DNA from: Oscillospiraceae bacterium
GTDB taxonomy: Bacteria > Bacillota_A > Clostridia > Oscillospirales > Ruminococcaceae
NCBI GenBank assembly: GCA_017829075.1
Contig: JAGAJA010000043.1
Span: 1-38,459, forward strand
Direction: 5' to 3'
Length of the DNA: 38,459 nt
Part shown: positions 15,111-21,906 of the stretch, one piece after another
How positions within the stretch are numbered: position 1 is the stretch's first letter
How the letters are laid out: each line of letters starts with the position of its first letter
Program-made: the position numbers and the translations under genes
The notes under the pieces: generated by a model
Told to the model about the DNA's origin: nothing
What the model saw: only the letters and a program-made list of their open reading frames with translations
Database searches by the model: none

Positions 15111-15281
15111 TTAGCCCTCGTGAGGAGCGCCAACAGGACATGTACCAGCGCAAGCGCCGCAGTCAACGCAGGTATCAGCGTCGATAACGTACTTGCCGTC
15201 ACCCTCGGAAATTGCGCTTACAGGGCAGCCGTCTGCACATGCGCCGCATGCGATACAATCGTCAGAAATAACGTATGCCAT
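15111..15281 (-). CDS. 2[4Fe-4S] ferredoxin
   Basis: This 56-residue clostridial-type ferredoxin has two complete cluster motifs, CIACGACADGCP (Cys 9, 12, 15, 19) and CVDCGACAGTCP (Cys 38, 41, 44, 48). This is the standard CxxCxxCxxxCP pair for two low-potential 4Fe-4S clusters. It serves as a soluble one-electron carrier for enzymes such as pyruvate:ferredoxin oxidoreductase and hydrogenase. A GGAGG site lies 9 nt before the ATG, and the gene has its own promoter and terminator, so it is a single-gene unit. The codons are strongly biased to common ones (GCA/GCT, GGC), as expected for an abundant protein. Confidence 0.97.
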   Translation of the reverse strand: MAYVISDDCIACGACADGCPVSAISEGDGKYVIDADTCVDCGACAGTCPVGAPHEG

Positions 15282-15382
15282 TATAGTATACCTCCATAAT
15301 AAGTATTAAATCGGGGAGTTTCCCAATTATTTGACTTCAGGCAGAAATTTACTATCGTAAAGTTACCTTTTGTCCTATTTAT

Positions 15383-15410
15383 ATTGTAGCATATTTTTAA
15401 AAAAAGTCAA
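15383..15410 (-). promoter_or_regulatory. Promoter of the ferredoxin gene
   Basis: On the minus strand TTGACT (15405-15410), 16 nt and TACAAT (15383-15388) form a strong sigma-A promoter. The leader of about 95 nt contains a small GGGAAACTCCCC inverted repeat near 15313-15325. Confidence 0.8.
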
Positions 15411-15423
15411 GTGCTTTGGAGTA

Positions 15424-15469
15424 AAAAATTATGACAATGGCGCTGACCAGAGATCAGCGCCATTGTCAT
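15424..15469 (-). terminator. Strong terminator after the 55-aa gene
   Basis: A perfect 16-bp stem (15431-15446 with 15454-15469, arm ATGACAATGGCGCTGA) with a 7-nt loop is followed on the minus strand by AATTTTTT. The stem begins at the stop codon of the small gene. Confidence 0.9.
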
Positions 15470-15636
15470 TATAGGTCGTCCGCGTCCTGAACGGGCTTCT
15501 CATATAGCTCCTCCGGAACGCCGGTATACATGCCCTGCGGGTCGGTTTCCTCTGATACTAAGGACAGATCCTTTACTACAAAGGGCTTCGGCTTGCCGGC
15601 AGCTTTGGTTTTGTGGCAGTTGATGGGATCCTGCAT
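15469..15636 (-). CDS. Small conserved-looking protein with VQDADDL C-terminus
   Basis: The predicted product is 55 residues, hydrophilic and acidic at the end, starting MQDPINCHK. It has a KPKPFVVKDLSLVSEE middle and finishes DPQGMYTGVPEELYEKPVQD plus ADDL. The frame is open further upstream, but the ATG at 15636 has GGAGG exactly 7 nt before it, while the ATG six bases earlier is too close to it. A perfect terminator follows the stop, which supports a real gene. From memory, short clostridial proteins ending in a DP-GSYTG---PVQDADDL pattern are widespread but uncharacterised. No function is proposed. It has no cysteine pair or membrane segment. Confidence 0.7.
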   Translation of the reverse strand: MQDPINCHKTKAAGKPKPFVVKDLSLVSEETDPQGMYTGVPEELYEKPVQDADDL

Positions 15637-15716
15637 ATTCATTCCTCCGATCACATAAGCAATAATGGCAGCTTTGCTGCGCATTACTTATTATCTGCGG
15701 GTCGGAGGGGGTTAAT

Positions 15717-16949
15717 TCAGTCTGATATTTCCTTATCTTTCTTCGGGGTGTAGATTCTGCCGCTGGAGCCGCGGATCAGCGCGTCAATAAGCTCCGGGGT
15801 GTTCCATTTAAGCGTTTCGCGGTCTAGCTCGCTTCCATCGTCCCAGAGAAATGCCGCGATATAATTACTGCGGCAGAGCTGCGTAAGCTTTTCGCAGAAA
15901 AATACGCGGCTTGCTGTATCGCTGCCTTTTGCCCCGTATTCTGTTATCATTACCGGGATACCGCGGTCAACAAAGGTAGAGCGCAGCGCTTCTATCTGAT
16001 TTTGCATCCACGCCTGTTCGGAGGGATTTCCCCAGTAGTCCTGTATTGAATATTTGCAGAAAGTAAGCGGGGCGTAGTAATGCAGGGAGAGTATCAGCTT
16101 TCCGACTTCGTCCTCCGGCATTATAAAACGCTCATCGCAGGTTTTGCTGATATCCGCATCGTATCCTGCTATCACAAGATGACGGCGGGCGTTGTTTCTT
16201 CCGGAGTTACGGACGGTGTTCACAAAATCCTGATTTATGCGATTCAGCAGGTCGTAGGCTTCGTCCTCGGAAATGCTGCTGAATTCAACCTCGTTCATGC
16301 TTTCATACAGAAGCCGTTCATTATATGTATAGAATTTGTCACAAATCTGCTCCCAGAGGTGGTTATAACGGGAAATGGCGGTGTTATAATCATTGGCGGC
16401 GTCTCTGAGCCATGCGCCGAAATCTTCATCTGCGGCTCCGTCGTGGTACATTGTTATTATAACGTACATTCCGGAGTTGTATGCGTAATCCACCACCTGT
16501 TTAACGCGGTTGAGCCAGTCTTCGTCAATGTCGAAGTTTTCGTTTACATGATCCCGCCATGTGATCGGCAGGCGGACTGCGTTTATTCCGCTTTCAACGA
16601 GAGTCTGGAAGAGCTTTTCGGTGGCTGGGGGATTTCCCCAGAGGGTTTCGTCAACGGTTTTGCCTTCCTCCGGCGTTACGTCAGCTATTTCGTTGCCGTC
16701 AAGGTCGGAAATACAGCTTTCAAGGCTTTTGCCTAAATTCCAGCCAAAGCGGATATTTGTGACAAGCTGCTGAGAGGATATTTCCACCATTGTCGAGGGG
16801 ATCTCATAGCCCTCTATATCTGGCGTTCCTCCGGAGAATATGTCGTCTGGGGTCAGATTTCCGGAGGAGCTTTCTGTTTTTCCGGAGCAGCCGGTGAGAA
16901 ACAGCAATGCGCTAAGCAGTACTGTTATTGCTGTTTTCATACGACGCAT
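15717..16949 (-). CDS. GH5-family lipoprotein, putative endoglucanase
   Basis: The 410-residue protein has a lipoprotein signal (hydrophobic segment then LTGC, Cys21) followed by a Ser/Gly-rich linker, so it should be tethered outside the membrane. Residues about 58-390 are a glycoside hydrolase family 5 barrel: FGWNLGKSLE, INAVRLPITWRDH, the acid/base Glu220 in LLYESMNEVE, LSLHYYAPLTFC and the nucleophile Glu337 in MITEYGA. The usual GWNLGNT and NEP motifs read GWNLGKS and NEV here, so the substrate may differ from plain cellulose. A GGAGG site and a consensus promoter precede it. It would act on beta-glucan or related plant polysaccharide at the cell surface. Confidence 0.88.
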   Translation of the reverse strand: MRRMKTAITVLLSALLFLTGCSGKTESSSGNLTPDDIFSGGTPDIEGYEIPSTMVEISSQQLVTNIRFGWNLGKSLESCISDLDGNEIADVTPEEGKTVDETLWGNPPATEKLFQTLVESGINAVRLPITWRDHVNENFDIDEDWLNRVKQVVDYAYNSGMYVIITMYHDGAADEDFGAWLRDAANDYNTAISRYNHLWEQICDKFYTYNERLLYESMNEVEFSSISEDEAYDLLNRINQDFVNTVRNSGRNNARRHLVIAGYDADISKTCDERFIMPEDEVGKLILSLHYYAPLTFCKYSIQDYWGNPSEQAWMQNQIEALRSTFVDRGIPVMITEYGAKGSDTASRVFFCEKLTQLCRSNYIAAFLWDDGSELDRETLKWNTPELIDALIRGSSGRIYTPKKDKEISD

Positions 16950-16984
16950 ACGGCTACCTCCGTTTCAGAAAAATTCACAGTACA

Positions 16985-17013
16985 ATTATATCACAGGAAT
17001 GCGGGAATGTCAA
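16985..17013 (-). promoter_or_regulatory. Consensus promoter of the GH5 gene
   Basis: On the minus strand TTGACA (17008-17013), 17 nt and TATAAT (16985-16990) match the sigma-A consensus fully. It fires away from the divergent fliB promoter. Confidence 0.9.
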
Positions 17014-17079
17014 ATAATGTTCTGAAAAACGTTCGCTTAGGTGCAGCGCTGTAAACTCTTTCGGATTTTTCGATTTATA

Positions 17080-17108
17080 TTGATTTTTACTCTCGTCTAT
17101 GCTATAAT
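17080..17108 (+). promoter_or_regulatory. Promoter of the fliB-like gene
   Basis: TTGATT (17080-17085), 17 nt and TATAAT (17103-17108) form a sigma-A promoter about 30 bp before the AGGAGG ribosome site. A second TATAAT-like box follows at 17120-17125. Confidence 0.8.
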
Positions 17109-17143
17109 ATTTAATAAAGTATAATATTAACAGGAGGATTAAA

Positions 17144-18316
17144 ATGGCATATTACAGACAGCCGGAGTTTTTCCGGAATTTCAGGTGTTTAGGCGGAAGC
17201 TGTCCTAACACCTGCTGCGCAAACTGGAGAATAGACTGGACAAACAAAGAGGTCGAAAAATTGAGATCCGCCGACTGTTCCCCGGAACTGAAAAAAATGA
17301 TCAATGAGAATTTCACACAGAACGAAAAAGATGAGAAAAAGCTTGTAATAAAGCTCAGCAATAACAACGGTAATAAATGCCCGTTCCTTACAGAGGACAG
17401 AATGTGCCGTATTCAGCGGGAGCTTGGCGAAGAGTATTTATCACATACCTGCCGCAGCTATCCCAGGACATCAGTTTTCACGAATAATGTAATAACCCGC
17501 ACCTGCTCAGCCTCCTGCTATCAGGTAATAAAAACCCTTTTCAGTGATCCCGATGCAATGAAGCTTGTCAGCGCTCCGCTTGAAGCAAAACAGGTTCATG
17601 TCCACTCAAAAACATATTCCAACGAGGAACAAAAAAAGCGTCCGGAAGTCAAATACCATAATGAGCTTTTCGAATTCTTCTATGAAGTGATCTCCAACAA
17701 AAATCGAACTCTTGAAACCTCTCTTGTACTGGGAGCACTCGCCGCGCAGAAGCTCCAACAATACATAGATCGCGGTGAACACGACCGTATTCCGGAATTG
17801 ATCAAAGCTCTCCGCCCACAGCTCAACACGAATTCAATATCATCATTTGAAAAAACCAAGCCGAATTACAATATAAGTCTTGGGCTGGTTGGAAAAATCA
17901 TCAACACATTTGAATGTTCTGATGTGTTCGACTTTATAAAGGACGGCGACTCGTTAAGCGTTGAGAAATACGAAAAGGGACGCGCCTGCTTTAACAAAAT
18001 TCTTGAAGAAGCCCCATTCTTTATGCAGAATATAGCGCTTAATTTCTATATTGAAGGCGCAATGCCGTTTATGTCAACGGACAAAACCTTGTTTGAAAAT
18101 TATTGCTATTTTGTGGCTACTGTTGCCGCCGTCAAAGTATTAGGAGCAGCAATATCCATTCGTATAGCCAAGCCTAAAGAGCTTTTCTTGGTCACAACGT
18201 CATTTTTCGTTCGCGGTATGTTCCACAATCCGGAACAGAGCATAGGAAGTGTGATCTCCTTGCTCAGGGAATATGGCTGCAATTCTCCATCGTTCCTAGC
18301 TCTTATGCTTAAATAA
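17144..18316 (+). CDS. fliB: FliB-family flagellin lysine N-methylase
   Basis: The 390-residue protein starts with the cysteine-rich FliB/YkgJ signature: FRCLGGSCPNTCCANWRIDW (Cys15, 20, 24, 25), then CPFLTEDRMCRI and the SHTCRSYPR segment. This is the remembered pattern of FliB proteins, which methylate surface lysines of flagellin; the cysteines are thought to hold a metal or Fe-S centre. The rest is helical, with N-L-LG-L-A-KL and a C-terminal domain without clear motifs. AGGAGG lies 6 nt before the ATG. The gene converges on the flagellin gene, separated by back-to-back terminators, which strengthens the assignment. Confidence 0.85.
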   Translation: MAYYRQPEFFRNFRCLGGSCPNTCCANWRIDWTNKEVEKLRSADCSPELKKMINENFTQNEKDEKKLVIKLSNNNGNKCPFLTEDRMCRIQRELGEEYLSHTCRSYPRTSVFTNNVITRTCSASCYQVIKTLFSDPDAMKLVSAPLEAKQVHVHSKTYSNEEQKKRPEVKYHNELFEFFYEVISNKNRTLETSLVLGALAAQKLQQYIDRGEHDRIPELIKALRPQLNTNSISSFEKTKPNYNISLGLVGKIINTFECSDVFDFIKDGDSLSVEKYEKGRACFNKILEEAPFFMQNIALNFYIEGAMPFMSTDKTLFENYCYFVATVAAVKVLGAAISIRIAKPKELFLVTTSFFVRGMFHNPEQSIGSVISLLREYGCNSPSFLALMLK

Positions 18317-18319
18317 CAG

Positions 18320-18353
18320 ATCCCCGGCTGACGATCTCAGATCAGCCGGGGAT
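18320..18353 (+). terminator. Terminator of the fliB-like gene
   Basis: A perfect 12-bp stem (ATCCCCGGCTGA at 18320-18331 with 18342-18353) follows the stop by 4 bp. The U-tract is short (TACTATTTT), so termination may be moderate. Confidence 0.7.
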
Positions 18354-18366
18354 TACTATTTTCTCC

Positions 18367-18399
18367 AAAAAAAAGCCCCCGCGCTAATGCACGGGGGCT
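18367..18399 (-). terminator. Terminator of the flagellin gene
   Basis: On the minus strand AGCCCCCG and CGGGGGCT form an 8-bp GC stem (arms 18392-18399 and 18374-18381) with a 10-nt loop, followed by eight T residues. This is a strong intrinsic terminator 50 bp after the flagellin stop. Confidence 0.9.
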
Positions 18400-18448
18400 G
18401 AAACTTATGCAGTTTTTAAACCGTCAAGCCGCTCTGAGCGCTTCGGGA

Positions 18449-20155
18449 TTAGCCGAGGAGCTGGAGAATGGACTGCGGCTGCTGATTTGCCTGAGCCAGC
18501 ATGGACTGAGCAGCCTGCTGAAGAACGTTGAACTTGGTGTAGTTCAGCATCTCCTGAGCCATATCGGTATCACGGATACCAGCCTCAGCCTCGGTCAGGT
18601 TCTCAGCTGTTGTGGTCAGGTTCTCAACCTTGTGTTCCAGTCTGTTCTGTGTTGCACCGAATGTTGCACGAACCATGGAAACCTTGTTGATAGCGTTGTC
18701 GATCTGGTCGATCGCAGCGTTAGCGCCTTCCTGAGTGTTCAGGGAGAGGTTAGAGGTGTTCAGACCGTTTGCTCTGGAAGAAACATCAAGGTTAGCCTTG
18801 AGCTCGCCCATGCCATCTGTCTTATACGCGAATGTGAAGTCAACGCTGTCCTTAGTTCTAGCGCCAGACTGCAGAACGAGGTGGTCGGTATAGGTCAGAG
18901 GCGCAGTTGCTGCACTGTTGGAGTTAGCCTTAGATACGGTTGTTGTACCAAGGATCTCATACTTAGCTTCGCTCTTGGGCTGATATACAGCGTCTGCGAA
19001 TGCCAGAGTGATCTCACCGGTCTTACCCTTGTTCTCGGTAACAGCAGTTGCTCCATTAATGGTAACAAGTTCCTTCTTAGCGCCATTGATATTACCATAA
19101 ATTTTAATAATACCGCTATCAATATTTGCGCACAGTTCTCCGTCAGCTGCAGGAGTATCACCATACTTAACAGCTGTACCGTCAGTTAAAGTGATAAATG
19201 GTGTAGTAGTGTCTGCAATCTTACCGCTTGTACCATCAACAGTAAAGGAAACAGTCGCGCCCTGCAGAGAATTAATCATATCTGCTTCAAGCTGAGAAGT
19301 AGGAGCATCAGTACCAGCAGCAATAGAAGCAATCTGATCCTTAGGAGCATTACCGCCTGTAACGGTGTAACCAATGTTTGAAGCTGCCTGCTTAACTTCA
19401 TCGGTCTGCTTTTCAAACTTAATAGTAACAGAATCGCCTGTTACAAATTCGGAAGTATCAGCGGAGAAAACAAGACCATCATAGACAAAACCACCGGTAT
19501 CCTTAGATGTGAAGCTGCCTGGTGTTCCGCCGGTCTGTGTCCATGTGCCCTTACCAGCGTCAGTGCCTGTGCTTGCTGTGTAAGTAAAGGTTACAGTCTC
19601 GTCCTTAGCAATGCTGCCCTTAGCTTCGCCAACCTTGAAATCGGACGGACCAAGTTCAAGAGCGCTTCTCTTGTTGTTGATGCTTGTGTAGTCGAACTTG
19701 CCGCCTACTGCTCTTGTTCCGTCAGCCATTGTGCCGCCGTTGAGCATTACAGTACCGTTGAAGTCGGTATCAGCGATCTGGTCGAGCTCGTCGTTGAGCT
19801 GGTTGAATTCGAGCTGGATAGCATCGCGGTCAACCTCGGTCTGATATGTACCGTTAGCAGACTCGGTAGCAAGCTCCTTCATTCTCTGAAGAATGGAGTG
19901 GGACTCCTGGAGAGCACCCTCAAAGGTCTGGATCATGGAGATACCGTCCTGAGAGTTTCTCTTAGCCTGGTTCAGGCCACGGATCTGGGATCTCATCTTC
20001 TCAGAAATTGCCAGACCAGCAGCGTCGTCGCCAGCGCGGTTGATTCTATAACCGGAAGAAAGCTTTTCAGAAGACTTCTTCAGACCTGCAACGTTGGTGT
20101 TGAGCTTGTTGTACGCGGAAAGCGCGTTCATGTTGTGCTGTACTACCATTCCCAT
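18449..20155 (-). CDS. fliC: Flagellin
   Basis: The 568-residue protein has both conserved flagellin ends. The N-terminal D0/D1 region (1-150) contains HNMNALSAYNKLN, KKSSEKLSSGYRINRAGDDA and GLAISEKMRSQIRGL. The C-terminal D1/D0 region (about 470-568) contains VRATFGATQNRLEH, AEAGIRDTDMAQEML and the final QQPQSILQLLG. Between them lie about 300 residues of variable, Thr/Ser/Gly/Ala-rich domain exposed on the filament, the likely site of sugar and methyl additions. A GGAGG site lies 8 nt before the ATG. A sigma-28-like promoter and strong terminator frame it as a single-gene unit, between a methylase gene and a glycosylation-type operon. Confidence 0.97.
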   Translation of the reverse strand: MGMVVQHNMNALSAYNKLNTNVAGLKKSSEKLSSGYRINRAGDDAAGLAISEKMRSQIRGLNQAKRNSQDGISMIQTFEGALQESHSILQRMKELATESANGTYQTEVDRDAIQLEFNQLNDELDQIADTDFNGTVMLNGGTMADGTRAVGGKFDYTSINNKRSALELGPSDFKVGEAKGSIAKDETVTFTYTASTGTDAGKGTWTQTGGTPGSFTSKDTGGFVYDGLVFSADTSEFVTGDSVTIKFEKQTDEVKQAASNIGYTVTGGNAPKDQIASIAAGTDAPTSQLEADMINSLQGATVSFTVDGTSGKIADTTTPFITLTDGTAVKYGDTPAADGELCANIDSGIIKIYGNINGAKKELVTINGATAVTENKGKTGEITLAFADAVYQPKSEAKYEILGTTTVSKANSNSAATAPLTYTDHLVLQSGARTKDSVDFTFAYKTDGMGELKANLDVSSRANGLNTSNLSLNTQEGANAAIDQIDNAINKVSMVRATFGATQNRLEHKVENLTTTAENLTEAEAGIRDTDMAQEMLNYTKFNVLQQAAQSMLAQANQQPQSILQLLG

Positions 20156-20161
20156 AGTAAT

Positions 20162-20205
20162 ATCCTCCTTGAATTTACGCGCCTCTGTTTCGGAATCATT
20201 CCTGT
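20162..20205 (-). promoter_or_regulatory. Possible CsrA-binding leader sites before flagellin
   Basis: In the flagellin mRNA leader, ACAGGAATGAT (20195-20205) and CAAGGAGGAT (20162-20171, overlapping the ribosome site) both contain the CA(R)GGA core. Bacillus hag has the same two-site arrangement for CsrA repression. The match is short, and no csrA or fliW gene is in the window. Confidence 0.35.
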
Positions 20206-20296
20206 GAGGCGGTTGGTTAAAGTAATAGTGTTTCCGTCAGCCCTTATGTACACTGAGGCTTCGTGGATTTTTAGCTTTTCAGCTATCACGTATATT

Positions 20297-20323
20297 ATAT
20301 CGGACGGCTTTTAAAAAACTTTA
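20297..20323 (-). promoter_or_regulatory. Sigma-28 (SigD/FliA)-type promoter of flagellin
   Basis: The minus strand reads TAAAGTTT (20316-20323), 11 nt, then TCCGATAT (20297-20304). The consensus is TAAAGTTT-N11-GCCGATAA, so the -35 box is exact and the -10 box matches six of eight. The predicted leader is about 135 nt. Confidence 0.8.
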
Positions 20324-20341
20324 GCATTTTCCGAAAATTTT

Positions 20342-20370
20342 TTTAAATTTTTTATATTTTTTTGTATAAA
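20342..20370 (+). promoter_or_regulatory. Possible promoter of the flagellin modification operon
   Basis: In a very AT-rich stretch, TTTAAA (20342-20347), 17 nt and TATAAA (20365-20370) could serve the plus-strand operon. The AT bias makes chance matches likely. Confidence 0.4.
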
Positions 20371-20415
20371 TTTTGGTTATCTGCTCAGGAGTTAATTTCA
20401 TGTTAGGTGACAAAA

Positions 20416-21864
20416 ATGAGAAAAGCACAAAAGCAGCTTATACTTGAAATAATGGATTCACTCCACGAAGCCCACCGCCAGATAAAAAAACGTCTGTCCA
20501 CCGGTCAGCCTGGTGAAGCTCAAGCGCTCATGGCTGAGTGTCAGGATATTGCCGTCCAGATCGGCACCAGTATTGACGACTCCGAGGGCGACGGCACAAA
20601 TGCAGTACATTATTTAGAAAAATACTGCGAAGCCCTGTATCAAGTTCATGAGAATGTAATTACCGATATGACCGCAGACAACGCGTTCCATATTTTAGAG
20701 GAAAACCTGAATACTACCGAGAAAAGTGTAAAAAACGAGATAAAAATAAAGCTGGAGATTGTATTTATGCCTTATAAAACCAGCATGTGGGATTCTCTGG
20801 AAAGTATCTGGCGCGCAGCAGACGCCGACCCCGACTGCGAAGCGTATGTTGTGCCCATTCCATATTATGAAAGAAATCCAGATCACAGCTTAGGTGATTT
20901 CCATTATGAAGGAAAGGATTTCCCTGAAGATGTCCCCGTGACCCATTACGAAAACTACGATCTTGAAGAAAGAAAACCAGACATAATATATATTCACAAT
21001 CCCTACGACGATGCGAATTATGTCACAAGCGTCGATCCAAGATTTTATTCCGCCGAGCTGAAAAAACATACCGAAATGCTGGTGTACGTCCCCTACTTTT
21101 TCTGGAAAGAGGTAGACCCCTCTGATACCGCCGAAGTAAAAAGAACATCTCTTTTCTGTATACCAGCCGCGGTATCCAATATTGACCGCTTTTTTGCTCC
21201 GTCGGAAAACCTTCGGCAGCTCCACATACGGGCATACCTCTCAAAGTTTGGCAATAACAAGGCAATGCAGCTAAAGGCTGAGAAGAAATATGTAACAGCA
21301 GCATCTCCCAAAACAGATAAGCTGCTAGCTATGACAAGCGAAAACACTCACATACCGCCGGAATGGGCAGAAAAATGCGCCGGAAAAAAAGTTGTTTTCT
21401 ATAATACAGCGATATTCGGCTTGCTGAATTTCCCGTCGGAATATATCGACAAACTTCGCCGCGTCTTGAAGTTTTTCCGCGGCAGGGAAGACTGCGTACT
21501 GCTGTGGCGGCCGCACCCGCTTATCGAAAGCACAATAAACAGCATGACGCCTGCGCTCCGCAACGGATATCTGAAGCTGAAAAACCAGTTCATCTCCGAG
21601 AACAAGGGAATTTATGACGAAACACCGGACACTTTCAAAGCTATGTATCTCAGCGATATGTTCTACGGAGATTACAGCTCAATAAGCACCCAGTTTGAGC
21701 TTCTGGGGCTTCCGGTACTGTTTCAGAATCCCTCAGACGATGAAATGACAGCTCTTGAAGACATGCTCAACAACTGCCAAAAGAAAGTGATGAAGCCGCT
21801 AAGCGCTGATTATATCCCGAACGGCACGAAGATCCACAAGCTCATAAAAGATCAGGTAATATAA
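20416..21864 (+). CDS. CDP-glycerol glycerophosphotransferase-like (TagF/TagB family) protein
   Basis: The 483-residue protein has a helical N-terminus (1-120), then a GT-B-like two-domain fold. Motifs include the nucleotide-side LLWRPHPLIEST near residue 360, and SDMFYGDYSSISTQFELLG near 415 with PVLF after it, all typical of the CDP-glycerol glycerophosphotransferase family. Those enzymes move a phospho-polyol from a CDP donor. With a CDP-forming enzyme three genes later, this one is likely to attach a phosphodiester-linked group to a flagellin glycan. The in-frame GTG at 20407 overlaps the AGGTG site, so the ATG at 20416 is preferred. It opens the five-gene operon. Confidence 0.75.
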   Translation: MRKAQKQLILEIMDSLHEAHRQIKKRLSTGQPGEAQALMAECQDIAVQIGTSIDDSEGDGTNAVHYLEKYCEALYQVHENVITDMTADNAFHILEENLNTTEKSVKNEIKIKLEIVFMPYKTSMWDSLESIWRAADADPDCEAYVVPIPYYERNPDHSLGDFHYEGKDFPEDVPVTHYENYDLEERKPDIIYIHNPYDDANYVTSVDPRFYSAELKKHTEMLVYVPYFFWKEVDPSDTAEVKRTSLFCIPAAVSNIDRFFAPSENLRQLHIRAYLSKFGNNKAMQLKAEKKYVTAASPKTDKLLAMTSENTHIPPEWAEKCAGKKVVFYNTAIFGLLNFPSEYIDKLRRVLKFFRGREDCVLLWRPHPLIESTINSMTPALRNGYLKLKNQFISENKGIYDETPDTFKAMYLSDMFYGDYSSISTQFELLGLPVLFQNPSDDEMTALEDMLNNCQKKVMKPLSADYIPNGTKIHKLIKDQVI

Positions 21865-21906
21865 CAAATGCCACATAATACAAGGTTTCTGACGGAGGAA
21901 AAGAAT

